Positions 33,042-41,991 of a stretch of DNA of 64,000 nucleotides are shown here, in pieces. The stretch's first letter is position 1. Each line of letters starts with the position of its first letter. This DNA comes from Kytococcus aerolatus (GTDB taxonomy: Bacteria > Actinomycetota > Actinomycetes > Actinomycetales > Dermatophilaceae). The DNA is taken from positions 1,240,001-1,304,000 of the forward strand of contig NZ_FYEZ01000001.1 in assembly GCF_900187395.1 (NCBI RefSeq). The letters run 5' to 3'. The notes under the pieces are model-generated. The model searched no databases. It worked only from the letters and a program-made list of their open reading frames with translations, and had not been told where the DNA came from. The translations under genes were made by a program, and so were the position numbers.

Positions 33042-34997
33042 TCAGCGACGGATGTGGTCCATCACCGTCGGGTCGGCGAGGGTCGAGACGTCGCCCACCT
33101 CGTTGCCCTCCGCGACGTCGCGCAGGAGGCGGCGCATGATCTTGCCCGAGCGGGTCTTCGGCAGCTCCGGCACGATCGTGATGTCCCGCGGGCGGGCGAT
33201 CGGGCCGATCTCCCGGCTGACGTGCTGGCGGAGCTCCTCCACCAGCTCGGCGTCCTCGGCGCCCCGGTCGGCGCGCTCCTGCGCCACCTCGCCGCGCAGG
33301 ATCACGTAGGCCACCACGGCCTGCCCGGTGCCCGGGTCGCTCGCCCCGACGACGGCCGCCTCGGCCACCGCGTCGTGGCCGACGAGGGCGGACTCGATCT
33401 CCGCGGTGCTCAGCCGGTGGCCGGAGACGTTCATGACGTCGTCCACCCGGCCCAACACCCAGACGTTGCCGTCCTCGTCCCGCTTCGCGCCGTCACCGGC
33501 GAAGTACATGCCCTCGAAGCGCGACCAGTAGGTGTCGCGGAAGCGCTGCGGGTCGCCCCACACGCCGCGCAGCATCGCCGGCCACGGCTCGCGGACCACC
33601 AGGTAGCCACCCTCCCCGTCAGCGACCGACCGGCCGGCGTCGTCCACCACGTCCACCTCGATGCCGGGCACCGGCACCTGGGCCGACCCGGGCACCAGCT
33701 CGGTGACCCCCGGCAGCGGGGCGATCATCATCGCGCCGGTCTCGGTCTGCCACCAGGTGTCCACCACCGGGGCGGTGCCCGCGCCGATGTGGTTCCGGTA
33801 CCAGGTCCAGGCCTCCGGGTTGATCGGCTCCCCGACGCTGCCCAGCAGGCGGATCGAGGACAGGTCGTACCCGGCCGGGATGTCGTCGCCCCACTTCATG
33901 GCGGCGCGGATGGCCGTCGGCGCGGTGTACAGCACGGTCACGCCGAACTGCTCGACGATCTCCCACCAGCGGCCCTTGTGGGGTGTGTCCGGGGTGCCCT
34001 CGTAGAGCACCTGGGTGACGCCGAGGGCCATCGGGCCGTAGACGATGTACGTGTGCCCGGTCACCCAGCCGACGTCGGCGGTGCACCAGTGGACGTCCTG
34101 GCCGGGCTTGAGGTCGAGCACGGTGCGGGCCGTGTACGCCGCCTGGGTGAGGTACCCACCGGTGGTGTGGAAGATGCCCTTCGGCTTCCCCGTGGTGCCG
34201 GAGGTGTAGAGGATGAAGAGGGGCTGCTCGGCCGGCATCGGCTCGGCCTCGTGCTCGCGAGAGGCCTCGGCGAGCTGCTCGTGCCACCACAGGTCGCGAC
34301 CCTCGACCCAGTCGACCTCCTGGCCGGTGCGACGGACCACGAGCACCTTGCTGACCGGGGACCCGCCGTCCTCCAGGGCTGCGTCCACGTTCGGCTTGAG
34401 CGCGGAGGCCTTCCCCTTCCGGTAGCCACCGTCGGCGGTGATGACCACCTTCGCCTCGGCGTCGTCGATGCGGGTGCGCAGCGCGCTAGGCGCGAAGCCG
34501 CCGAAGACCACCGAGTGCGTGGCCCCGATGCGGGCGCAGGCCAGCATCGCCACCACCGCCTCGGGGATCATCGGCAGGTAGATGGCCACCCGGTCGCCGG
34601 CGCGCACGCCGAGCTCGAGCAGCACGTTCGCCGCCCGCCGGGTGCGGTCCAGCAGGTCGTTCCAGGTGAGGTCGAGCCGGTCGCCCTCGGGCTCCCCGAC
34701 CCAGTGGATCGCCACCTCCTCGCCCCGCCCGGCCTCGACGTGCTGGTCGAGGCAGACGTACGAGGCGTTGAGCTCGCCGTCGGCGAACCAGCGGGCGAAG
34801 GGGGCCTCGGACCAGTCGAGGACCTCCTCGAAGTCCGTGTGCCAGGGCAGCCTGCGGGCCTGCTCGGCCCAGAAGGACTCCCGGTCCTGGGCGGCCTCCT
34901 GGTACAGGTCGGCCGTGCCGTTGGCCGCGGTGGCGAACTCCGCCGGGGGCGGGTAGCTCGCGGCGGGCTCCGGGGCGTGCTGCGTGTCCTGTGCCAT
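33042..34997 (-). CDS. acs: Acetyl-coenzyme A synthetase
   Basis: The product is 651 residues, the standard length. It has the P-loop FILYTSGTTGKPKG, the A5-type VDTWWQTETG acetate-specific Trp-Trp motif, and the C-terminal PKTRSGKIMRR with the catalytic and acetylatable Lys. It makes acetyl-CoA from acetate, ATP and CoA through acetyl-AMP. ATG 34997 follows GGGAGGAAGAC, a good ribosome-binding site. It is followed by a separate acyl-CoA ligase gene upstream on the same strand, 96 bp away. Confidence 0.97.
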   Translation of the reverse strand: MAQDTQHAPEPAASYPPPAEFATAANGTADLYQEAAQDRESFWAEQARRLPWHTDFEEVLDWSEAPFARWFADGELNASYVCLDQHVEAGRGEEVAIHWVGEPEGDRLDLTWNDLLDRTRRAANVLLELGVRAGDRVAIYLPMIPEAVVAMLACARIGATHSVVFGGFAPSALRTRIDDAEAKVVITADGGYRKGKASALKPNVDAALEDGGSPVSKVLVVRRTGQEVDWVEGRDLWWHEQLAEASREHEAEPMPAEQPLFILYTSGTTGKPKGIFHTTGGYLTQAAYTARTVLDLKPGQDVHWCTADVGWVTGHTYIVYGPMALGVTQVLYEGTPDTPHKGRWWEIVEQFGVTVLYTAPTAIRAAMKWGDDIPAGYDLSSIRLLGSVGEPINPEAWTWYRNHIGAGTAPVVDTWWQTETGAMMIAPLPGVTELVPGSAQVPVPGIEVDVVDDAGRSVADGEGGYLVVREPWPAMLRGVWGDPQRFRDTYWSRFEGMYFAGDGAKRDEDGNVWVLGRVDDVMNVSGHRLSTAEIESALVGHDAVAEAAVVGASDPGTGQAVVAYVILRGEVAQERADRGAEDAELVEELRQHVSREIGPIARPRDITIVPELPKTRSGKIMRRLLRDVAEGNEVGDVSTLADPTVMDHIRR

Positions 34998-35093
34998 GTC
35001 TTCCTCCCAACGGTCCGGCCGAGGCCGACCGCGATCTGTTCGGTGGACGATCCGCCCGCCACGGTACTTCCTAGCGGCGGGCCTGTCGGTTTC

Positions 35094-36644
35094 TCAGCCC
35101 AGCTCGCGCTTCAGGATCTTGCCGGTGGGCCCCTTCGGCAGCTCGGCCAGGAAGTGGATGTGGCGCGGGTACTTGTAGGCGGCCAGCTGCTCCTTGGCGT
35201 GGGCGCGGATCTCGTCGGCCAGCGCCCGCGCGGCGGGCGACTCCGCATCGGACAGGGCGGCCTCGTCGAGCTCCCCGGGCTGGGCGACGACGTAGGCGGT
35301 CACCTCCTCGCCGAGCTCCGGGTGCACCGAGCCCACCACCGCGGCCTCCAGCACCTTCGGGTGCTCGTACAGGACCTCCTCCACCTCCCGCGGGTACACG
35401 TTGGTGCCCCCGCGGATGATGAGGTCCTTCACGCGATCGACGATGAAGAAGAAGCCGTCGGGGTCCACCCGGCCCAGGTCGCCGGAGTGGAACCAGCCGT
35501 CGCGGATCGCCCGCTCGGTGGCCTCGGGGTTGTCCCAGTAGCCCTTCATGATGTTCTCGCCGCGGATCACGACCTCGCCCACCTCGCCGGGCTCCACCGG
35601 CTGGCCGGTCACCGGGTCGAGGATCGCCATCTCCACCCCGCGGATGGGGTGGCCGATGCTACCGGCGCGGGTGCGGCCCGGGTGGTTGAAGCAGGCCACC
35701 GGGGAGGTCTCCGACAGGCCGTAGCCCTCCAGGATGTCGGCGCCGAAGGTCTGCTCGAAGGCGCGGAGGGTATCCATCGGCAGGGACGACCCGCCCGAGA
35801 TACAGCGGCGCAGGGTGGAGGTGTCCACCGGCGGCCTGCCCTCGGCCTCGCGGGCCTTCGCGGCGGCGATGAGGCCGCCGTACATGGTGGGCACGCCCTC
35901 GAAGACGTTCACCGCATCGCGCTCGATCATCTCCAGCGCCTTGCCGGCCTCGAAGCGCGGCAGCAGCGTGAGCGTGGCCCCGGCGACCACGCTGGTGTTG
36001 AGCGCACAGGTCATGCCGAACACGTGGAACAGCGGCAGGCAGCCCATCACCACCTCGCCCGGCTCCAGGTGGACCAGCGTCTCCTGCGTGGCGAGCACGT
36101 TGGTGCGCAGGTTCTCGTGCGTCAGCTCCGCACCCTTGGGGCTGCCGGTGGTGCCGGAGGTGTAGAGGATCACCGCGGTGTCCCCGGGGGCCTTGTCAGC
36201 CACCTCGGTGACCGGCTGACCCAGGAAGGGGGTCAGGCCCTGGGCGGGGTCGATGAGGTGCGCGGTCACCCGGTGGCGCTCGGCCACCCCGCCCACGTCA
36301 CCGCCCAGCGCGGCGCCGGCCTCACCCCCCAGGGCCACGATGTGGGTGGCCCCCGAGTCCTTGAGGTAGTGGGTGATCTCGCGGTCGCGGAGCAACGGGT
36401 TCATGGGGACCACGACGGCCCCCAGCGACAGGGCGGCGTGGTAGAAGGGCACGAACGGGATGACGTTGGGCAGCATCAAGCAGATCCGGTCGCCCTCCCC
36501 CAGGCCCTTGTCCCGCAGGTACCCGGCGACGGCAGCCGTGGCGTCCCGCAGCTCGGCGTAGGTGAGGCGGGTGTCGTCCTGGATGAGGGCCACCCCCTGC
36601 GCGTGCTTCTCGGCGGTGTCGGTGAGAAAGGTGGCGATGTTCAT
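35094..36644 (-). CDS. Long-chain fatty acid--CoA ligase (FadD-like)
   Basis: The product is 516 residues with P-loop ILYTSGTTGSPKG, EGYGLSETSPV, WFHSGDLGRVDPDGFFFIVDR and the end PKGPTGKILKREL with the catalytic Lys. It resembles medium/long-chain acyl-CoA synthetases. ATG 36644 (MNIATFL) gives the usual N-terminus; an upstream start at 36695 adds a non-homologous tail. It may share a transcript with acs, but 96 bp separate them. Confidence 0.92.
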   Translation of the reverse strand: MNIATFLTDTAEKHAQGVALIQDDTRLTYAELRDATAAVAGYLRDKGLGEGDRICLMLPNVIPFVPFYHAALSLGAVVVPMNPLLRDREITHYLKDSGATHIVALGGEAGAALGGDVGGVAERHRVTAHLIDPAQGLTPFLGQPVTEVADKAPGDTAVILYTSGTTGSPKGAELTHENLRTNVLATQETLVHLEPGEVVMGCLPLFHVFGMTCALNTSVVAGATLTLLPRFEAGKALEMIERDAVNVFEGVPTMYGGLIAAAKAREAEGRPPVDTSTLRRCISGGSSLPMDTLRAFEQTFGADILEGYGLSETSPVACFNHPGRTRAGSIGHPIRGVEMAILDPVTGQPVEPGEVGEVVIRGENIMKGYWDNPEATERAIRDGWFHSGDLGRVDPDGFFFIVDRVKDLIIRGGTNVYPREVEEVLYEHPKVLEAAVVGSVHPELGEEVTAYVVAQPGELDEAALSDAESPAARALADEIRAHAKEQLAAYKYPRHIHFLAELPKGPTGKILKRELG

Positions 36645-36709
36645 GGGCCCATCCCACCACCGGGGCGCCCCGCGACGCGAGGGGTCGGTGGTCACGATTC
36701 GGCAGCGAC

Positions 36710-36745
36710 CCGGCCCGCCACCCCCTGTCCGGGGCGGCGGGCCGG
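36710..36745 (-). terminator. Terminator after phoD
   Basis: CCGGCCCGCC (36710-36719) pairs with GGCGGGCCGG (36736-36745), with further CCCC/GGGG pairing inside. It lies downstream of the PhoD stop on the minus strand. Confidence 0.65.
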
Positions 36746-36762
36746 TGCCGTGGGTGGGTGGC

Positions 36763-38385
36763 TCAGACCGCCTGCAGTCCGCGGCGGCCGGCCTCGAGGG
36801 CGAAGGTGGCGTCGGTGCGCACCGCCCCGCCCCGGCTGCTCACCGTGTCGACGGCGCGGAAGGCGGCCGTCAACTGGGTGGGCGAGAGGTCGATCCGCAG
36901 GTAGCCGCGGGTGGTCTCGTGGTAGCGGATGTGCGGGTTCTCCGCGTCCCGGGTGAACTGCGAGTCCTTTCCGTCGCCGCCGGAGGTGACCGAGGTGGTC
37001 ACGAGCTCCGAGGCGATGGTGGTGCGCCCCGAGTCGGTGGTGCGCCACAGGTCGTTGGCGAAGGACTCGTGGACGTCACCCGTGAGCACCACCGGGTTGG
37101 CCACCCTGGAGCCCTCGAGGCTGGTGAGCAGCCGGTCCTTGGCCGCGACGTACCCGTCCCAGGCGTCCTGGTTCGTCATGAATCCGGGGCCGGCCATCAT
37201 GTCGTACTGGGCCACCATCACCTGCTGGCCGAGGATGTCCCACTGGGCCTCGGAGGCGCGGAGACCGGCGTCGAGCCAGGCCTCCTGCTCGGCGCCCAGC
37301 ATCGTGCGGCGCACGTCGTAGGTGGCGGGCACCGGGCCCACCCACCCGGTCTGGTCCGAGCGGTACTGGCGGGTGTCCAGCAGGTGCAGGTTGGCCGTGC
37401 GCCCCCAGGTGATGCGGCGGTGCAGACGGATCCCCTCGGCGGTGGGCACCGAGCTGCGGCGCAGCGGCATGTTCTCCCAGTAGGCCTGGAAGCCGGCGGC
37501 CCGACGGCGGGCGAAGGAGGCGGTCTTCCCGAAGACCTCGTGGTACAGCCCGGCCCAGTCGTTGTCGACCTCGTGGTCGTCGAAGACCACGAGCCACGGG
37601 GCGGCGGCGTGCAGGGCCTGCAGGTCGGCATCGGTCTTGTACAGGGCGTGGCGACGGCGGTAGTCGGCCAGCGTGTAGATCTCGCCACCGACCATCTTCC
37701 GGGCACGCCCCGAGGAGACCGGGTAGCCCAGCGGGCCGTGCTCGTAGATGTAGTCGCCCAGGTGGAGGACGAGGTCGGGCTGCTCGGCGGCCAGGTGACG
37801 GTAGGCGGTGAACCAGCCGTGCTCCCACTGGGCGCAGGAGACCACACCGATGCGGGCCGACTCCAGGGCGGTGGCGGCGGGCGCGGTGCGGGTGCGGCCC
37901 ACCGGGGAGACGTGGCCGCCGGTGCGGAAGCGGTAGGCGTAGCGGGCCGAGGGCCTCAGGCCGGAGAGCTCGACGTGGACGCTGTGGCCGACCGAGGCGT
38001 CGGTGGTGACGGTGCCCCGGCGCACGATGCGACGGAAGGACTCGTCGGTGGCCAGCTCCCACTCGACGGTGGAGGTGGTCTGGCCGAGCCCGCCGAGGCC
38101 GTCGGGGGCCACGGGGTCGGTGGCCAGGCGCGTCCAGAGCACCACGCCGTCGGGAGTCGGGTCACCGGAGGCGACGCCGAGGGTGAACGGGTAGGCGTCG
38201 GCGGCGGTGGCGTGGCCGGTGGCCAGGGCCGTGGCGCCGAGCGTGGCGGCGCCGGTGGCCAGGACCAGGCGGCGGGAGGGCGCGGGGCCGGGTGCGGTGC
38301 GCGGCGCGGTCGGCTGCTCGGGCCACGAGGAGTCGACGGGCAGGGCGCTGGATGTGGTGGGGGGCAGGGAGTTCGGGGGGGTCAT
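36763..38385 (-). CDS. phoD: Alkaline phosphatase D (PhoD family), Tat-exported
   Basis: The product is 540 residues. The twin-arginine signal (SRRLVLATGAATLGATALA, about residues 38-56) is preceded by a long Pro-rich N-region. The PhoD metal-binding motifs include LHLGDYIYEHGP, FDDHEVDNDWAG and VVLTGDVHESFAND. The enzyme releases phosphate from mono- and diesters outside the cell, with Ca/Fe cofactors in known members. A PHO-box-like site at 38427-38448 suggests PhoP control under phosphate shortage. Confidence 0.93.
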   Translation of the reverse strand: MTPPNSLPPTTSSALPVDSSWPEQPTAPRTAPGPAPSRRLVLATGAATLGATALATGHATAADAYPFTLGVASGDPTPDGVVLWTRLATDPVAPDGLGGLGQTTSTVEWELATDESFRRIVRRGTVTTDASVGHSVHVELSGLRPSARYAYRFRTGGHVSPVGRTRTAPAATALESARIGVVSCAQWEHGWFTAYRHLAAEQPDLVLHLGDYIYEHGPLGYPVSSGRARKMVGGEIYTLADYRRRHALYKTDADLQALHAAAPWLVVFDDHEVDNDWAGLYHEVFGKTASFARRRAAGFQAYWENMPLRRSSVPTAEGIRLHRRITWGRTANLHLLDTRQYRSDQTGWVGPVPATYDVRRTMLGAEQEAWLDAGLRASEAQWDILGQQVMVAQYDMMAGPGFMTNQDAWDGYVAAKDRLLTSLEGSRVANPVVLTGDVHESFANDLWRTTDSGRTTIASELVTTSVTSGGDGKDSQFTRDAENPHIRYHETTRGYLRIDLSPTQLTAAFRAVDTVSSRGGAVRTDATFALEAGRRGLQAV

Positions 38386-38426
38386 GGACGATGAGGGTGG
38401 CGCACCCGGGTGGTGCGCCGGTGTTC

Positions 38427-38448
38427 TGCCGATGAACGGCGGCTGAAC
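38427..38448 (-). promoter_or_regulatory. PHO-box-like site upstream of phoD
   Basis: On the minus strand GTTCAGCCGCC is followed directly by GTTCATCGGCA, two 11-base direct units that match the GTTCACC-n4 repeat of actinobacterial PHO boxes at six of seven bases each. The site is 42 bp upstream of the phoD ATG. A separate GGACTCACCC repeat (38458, 38475) lies next to it on the plus strand. Confidence 0.6.
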
Positions 38449-38602
38449 TTTGGCTCAGGACTCACCCAAGTGGGGGACTCACCCCATCTGTTCAACGCGG
38501 GAGCAGACGCCCCGGCGGGTGCCGGGGCCGGCTCCTCACAGGCCGCCGACGAGTCAACCATGCTCGCACAACAGTTTTGGCGCACTCGAGCCCCACGGCG
38601 CC

Positions 38603-38608
38603 TACGCT
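38603..38608 (+). promoter_or_regulatory. -10 element of a leaderless promoter (CPBP gene)
   Basis: TACGCT ends six bases before ATG 38615. Confidence 0.6.
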
Positions 38609-38614
38609 CTGGTG

Positions 38615-39349
38615 ATGCGCACCCCCTTCGCCCCGTTGCTGCAGGAGCTCTCCCGGTTCGGCTCCGCGCAGTTCGTGCGCCAGGTCCCGCGGGACCACCG
38701 GGCCGACCCCCGCCAGCTGCGGCGACGGCAGGTCGTGGTGGCCCTGACCCTGCTGGTGGGTACCGTCTTCCTTGCGTGGTCGCTGCGCTCCGAGCCGGGA
38801 TCGGCCTCGTTCTACGGAGCGGCCACCGCGCTGGCCATCACGTGGACGGCGGGCTCGTTCGCCTCCGGCCCGCTGCACCTGGGCTGGGCCCACACCCGGT
38901 CCGGCGACCGCTACGTCCGGCCCGTCCTGCAGCCCGTCCTCGTGGCCCTGGGCGTGATCGCCCTGTTCATGGTCGGTGCCCTGGTGGCCGCCCGCATCCC
39001 GGTCCTGTCGGCCAGCGTCGATGCGGTGCTCGACCACGCGCGCCTGGGCATCCTGCCGCTGGTGGTCGCCCTCGCCCTGGTCAACGGGGTCGCCGAGGAG
39101 TTGTTCTTCCGCGGCGCCATGTACTCGGCCACCCCGTGGCGGCCGGTGCTGGTCACCACGGTGGTCTACACGCTGACGACCATCGCCACCGGCTCCCTCG
39201 GGCTGGTCCTGGCCGCCGCCGTGCTGGGGTGGGTGGTGGGCCTGCAGCGTCGCGTGACCGGCGGCATCCTGGCGCCGGTGCTCATCCACTGCACCTGGTC
39301 GCTGGGCATGCTGTTGGTCCTCCCCGCTGTGATGGACCGGGCAGCCTGA
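38615..39349 (+). CDS. CPBP-family intramembrane metalloprotease-like protein
   Basis: The product is 244 residues with about six to seven hydrophobic segments. The conserved motif 1 is NGVAEELFFRGAMY (EEx3R) and the last motif is APVLIHCTWSLG with its His. Probably a membrane protease or related function of the ABI family; the target is unknown. ATG 38615 fits a leaderless start. The next gene begins 39 bp after with its own leaderless promoter. Confidence 0.85.
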   Translation: MRTPFAPLLQELSRFGSAQFVRQVPRDHRADPRQLRRRQVVVALTLLVGTVFLAWSLRSEPGSASFYGAATALAITWTAGSFASGPLHLGWAHTRSGDRYVRPVLQPVLVALGVIALFMVGALVAARIPVLSASVDAVLDHARLGILPLVVALALVNGVAEELFFRGAMYSATPWRPVLVTTVVYTLTTIATGSLGLVLAAAVLGWVVGLQRRVTGGILAPVLIHCTWSLGMLLVLPAVMDRAA

Positions 39350-39376
39350 GGGGGCGCGGGTGGGCCAGCGCGCGCC

Positions 39377-39382
39377 TACGCT
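39377..39382 (+). promoter_or_regulatory. -10 element of a leaderless promoter (39389 gene)
   Basis: TACGCT ends six bases before ATG 39389. Confidence 0.6.
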
Positions 39383-39388
39383 GGGGGC

Positions 39389-40774
39389 ATGACCACCTCC
39401 GGGACCACCCCAGGACAGGCCCTTGTCACGGGCGCCACCGGCTACATCGGCTCGCGCTTGGTCCCGGCGCTGCTGGAGGCAGGGTGGACGGTGCGGGTCC
39501 TGGCGCGCTCACCGGAGAAGCTCGAGGGCCGTTCCTGGGCCGATGACGTAGACGTCCACGCCGGGGACGCGAACTCCCTCGACGACCTCGCCAGCGCCCT
39601 GGAGGGGGTGGAGGTCGCCTACTACCTGCTGCACTCGATGGACGGCGAGGGCGACTTCGTGGAGCGCGAGCGCGCCATGGCCCAGACCTTCGCCGCCGCC
39701 TGCGACGCCGCCGGGGTCGGCCGCATCGTCTACCTGGGCGGCATGCATCCGCACAACGAGCCGCTGTCCACCCACCTGTACAGCCGCAAGGCCGTCGGTG
39801 ACGTGTTCCTCGCGGCCGACACCCCTGCCGCCGTCCTGCAGGCCGCGGTGATCGTCGGCGCCGGGTCAGCCAGCTTCGAGATGCTGCGCCACCTCACCGA
39901 CCGGCTCCCGGTGATGCTCGCCCCGCGCTGGTTGGACAACCGCATCCAGCCCATCGCCGTGGCCGACGTGCTGCACTACCTGGTCGGGGCCGCCTCCTTG
40001 CCCGCCGGGGTGAACCGCGCCTTCGACGTGGGCGGCGACGAGGTGCTCCGCTTCCGCGACATGCTGGTGCGCTACGGCCAGGTGGCCGGCCTGCGACGCC
40101 GCCGCATCGCCCTGGCGCCGGTGATGACCCCCTGGCTCGCCAGCCACTGGGTGGGCTTGGTGACGCCGGTGCCCGCCGGCGTGGCCAAGCCGCTGGTCGG
40201 CTCGCTGGTGCACGAGGTGGTGGTCAAGGACGGCCGCGCGCTGGAGGAGTTCACCGGCGCCCCGGCCGGCGGCCACACCCCGTTCGACGACGCCGTGGCA
40301 CGCGCCCTGGTCCGGGCCGATGCGGTGGACCCCGCAGCCGAGGGCGAGGAGCCCGCCGACGCGCTGCCGGGCGACCCCGAGTGGGTGGGCCGCCAGCAGC
40401 GAACCGAGACCTGGCGCAGCATCGTCGACGCGCCGGCGGACGACCTGTGGGCTGAGGTGGAGTCCATCGGCTCGAGCGGCTCGCTGGGCCCCCGGGGCGC
40501 GCTGGGCCCGTGGGCCCTCGAGTCGACGGGTCGAGAGGGCACGACCCGCTCGGTACGGCTCCGTTCCACCCGCGCCCTGCCCGGGACGGCGCGGCTGACC
40601 CTCGCGGTCACCCCCGCCCCCCACGATGCGGGGCAGTCCCTCCTGACCCAGGAGGTCACCTTCGTGCCCCACGGGCTGGCTGGAGAGACCTCCTGGTGGG
40701 GCTCCTACCCCGCCCACCGCGCCCTGTTCACGAGGGTGCACCAGGGCATCGTGGAGCGCGCACGGGTCCGCTGA
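39389..40774 (+). CDS. NAD(P)-binding epimerase-like protein with C-terminal DUF2867 domain
   Basis: The product is 461 residues. An N-terminal Rossmann domain (ALVTGATGYIGSRLVPALLE, then GRIVYLGGM) is of the atypical SDR/NmrA type; a C-terminal region from about residue 330 (ETWRSIVDAPADDLWAEVESIG) is DUF2867-like. Such fused proteins are common in actinobacteria and their substrate is unknown. It is monocistronic by its own leaderless promoter; the next gene is 104 bp away. Confidence 0.85.
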   Translation: MTTSGTTPGQALVTGATGYIGSRLVPALLEAGWTVRVLARSPEKLEGRSWADDVDVHAGDANSLDDLASALEGVEVAYYLLHSMDGEGDFVERERAMAQTFAAACDAAGVGRIVYLGGMHPHNEPLSTHLYSRKAVGDVFLAADTPAAVLQAAVIVGAGSASFEMLRHLTDRLPVMLAPRWLDNRIQPIAVADVLHYLVGAASLPAGVNRAFDVGGDEVLRFRDMLVRYGQVAGLRRRRIALAPVMTPWLASHWVGLVTPVPAGVAKPLVGSLVHEVVVKDGRALEEFTGAPAGGHTPFDDAVARALVRADAVDPAAEGEEPADALPGDPEWVGRQQRTETWRSIVDAPADDLWAEVESIGSSGSLGPRGALGPWALESTGREGTTRSVRLRSTRALPGTARLTLAVTPAPHDAGQSLLTQEVTFVPHGLAGETSWWGSYPAHRALFTRVHQGIVERARVR

Positions 40775-40877
40775 GGCGCCGGCCCGGGGTGGCTGCCCCC
40801 TTGGGCCCGCCCACCCCAGGCACCGTCCCGGCCACCTGCCGCGTGCGCGCTGCGGTCCGTGATGCGAGGCTGGGCGC

Positions 40878-41855
40878 ATGCGCAGCATCGTCTTCGAGAA
40901 GCACGGCGGGGCCGAGGTCCTGGAGATCCGTGAGTCCCCCGACCCCCAGCCCGGCCCGGGTGAGGTGGTCGTCGAGGTGACCCGTGCGGGGGTGAACTTC
41001 ATCGACACCTACTACCGGGAGGGCCTCTACCCCACCGAGCTGCCCGTCGGGGCCGGCAACGAGGGAGTGGGCACCGTGGCCGCCGTGGGCGAGGGGGTCA
41101 CCGAGGTGGCCGTGGGGGATCGCGTCGGCTACTGCCTGCTGCCGGGCCAGGGCTACCGCACCCACGCGGTCGTTCCGGCGGAGAAGGCCGTGCCGATCCC
41201 CGAGGGCATCAGCGACGAGGGGGCCGTGTCCGCGCTGGTGCAGGGCATGACCGCCCACTTCCTGACCCACGACGTGTGGGAGGTCGGCGAGGGCGACACC
41301 GTCCTGGTCCACGCCGCCGCTGGCGGCGTGGGGCTGCTCCTCACCCAGATGCTGGCGGCACAGGGGGCGGTGGTGATCGGCACCTGCTCCTCGGCCCACA
41401 AGGCGGCCGCCGGCACCGAGGCCGGTGCGGCGCACATCATCCGGTACGACCGGGAGGACGTCACCGAGCGCGTCCGCGAGATCACCGGCGGCCAAGGGGT
41501 GAAGGTGGCCTTCGACGGTGTGGGCGCTGCCACGATCGAGGCGTCCATCGCCTGTCTCGCCCCGCGCGGTCTGTGCTGCCTCTTCGGCGCCTCCAGCGGA
41601 CCGGTCGACGCGATCGACCCGCAGGTTCTCAACAAGCAGGGGTCCTGCTACCTGCAGCGCCCCACCCTGGGCACCTACACCGCCACCCGGGAGGCCCTGC
41701 TGGAGCGGTCCCGAGCCGTTTTCGACCTGGTCATCGCCGACGAGCTGCGGCTCACCGTGGGCAAGACCTACCCGCTGGCCGAGGCCGCCCAGGCGCACCG
41801 TGACCTGGAGAGCCGCCGCACCAGCGGCAAGCAGCTGCTGGACCCCTCGGCCTGA
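40878..41855 (+). CDS. qor: NADPH:quinone oxidoreductase (zinc-free MDR family)
   Basis: The product is 325 residues, an MDR-family quinone reductase. GVNFIDTYYREGLYP and GNEGVGTVAAVGEGV in the N-terminal half match Qor, and the Rossmann motif is AAAGGVGLLLTQM. No structural zinc Cys cluster is present. It reduces quinones with NADPH. GAGGCT lies six bases before ATG 40878, a weaker form of the leaderless pattern. Confidence 0.92.
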   Translation: MRSIVFEKHGGAEVLEIRESPDPQPGPGEVVVEVTRAGVNFIDTYYREGLYPTELPVGAGNEGVGTVAAVGEGVTEVAVGDRVGYCLLPGQGYRTHAVVPAEKAVPIPEGISDEGAVSALVQGMTAHFLTHDVWEVGEGDTVLVHAAAGGVGLLLTQMLAAQGAVVIGTCSSAHKAAAGTEAGAAHIIRYDREDVTERVREITGGQGVKVAFDGVGAATIEASIACLAPRGLCCLFGASSGPVDAIDPQVLNKQGSCYLQRPTLGTYTATREALLERSRAVFDLVIADELRLTVGKTYPLAEAAQAHRDLESRRTSGKQLLDPSA

Positions 41856-41991
41856 CCGACACCCGCCGGCACCACGCCCCGCCCGCACCACGCCCCCGCC
41901 GGGTCGTGGCCCCGGGCCGTGACTCCGGTCACGGTGGCGACGTGATGCCGGTCCTGGGCGCCCACCTCGCCGCCCCGGCACCGTGGGTGGC

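Noticed and set aside
33054-36956. 1300-codon open frame on the plus strand
   Set aside because: It lies antisense to acs and a FadD-like gene with clear catalytic motifs; long antisense frames are expected in high-GC DNA, and its sequence is His/Arg/Gly-rich without domains.
40774-40877. Possible terminator GGGGTGG/CCACCCC after the epimerase-like gene
   Set aside because: The stem is only seven pairs with a long loop and is expected by chance in this composition.
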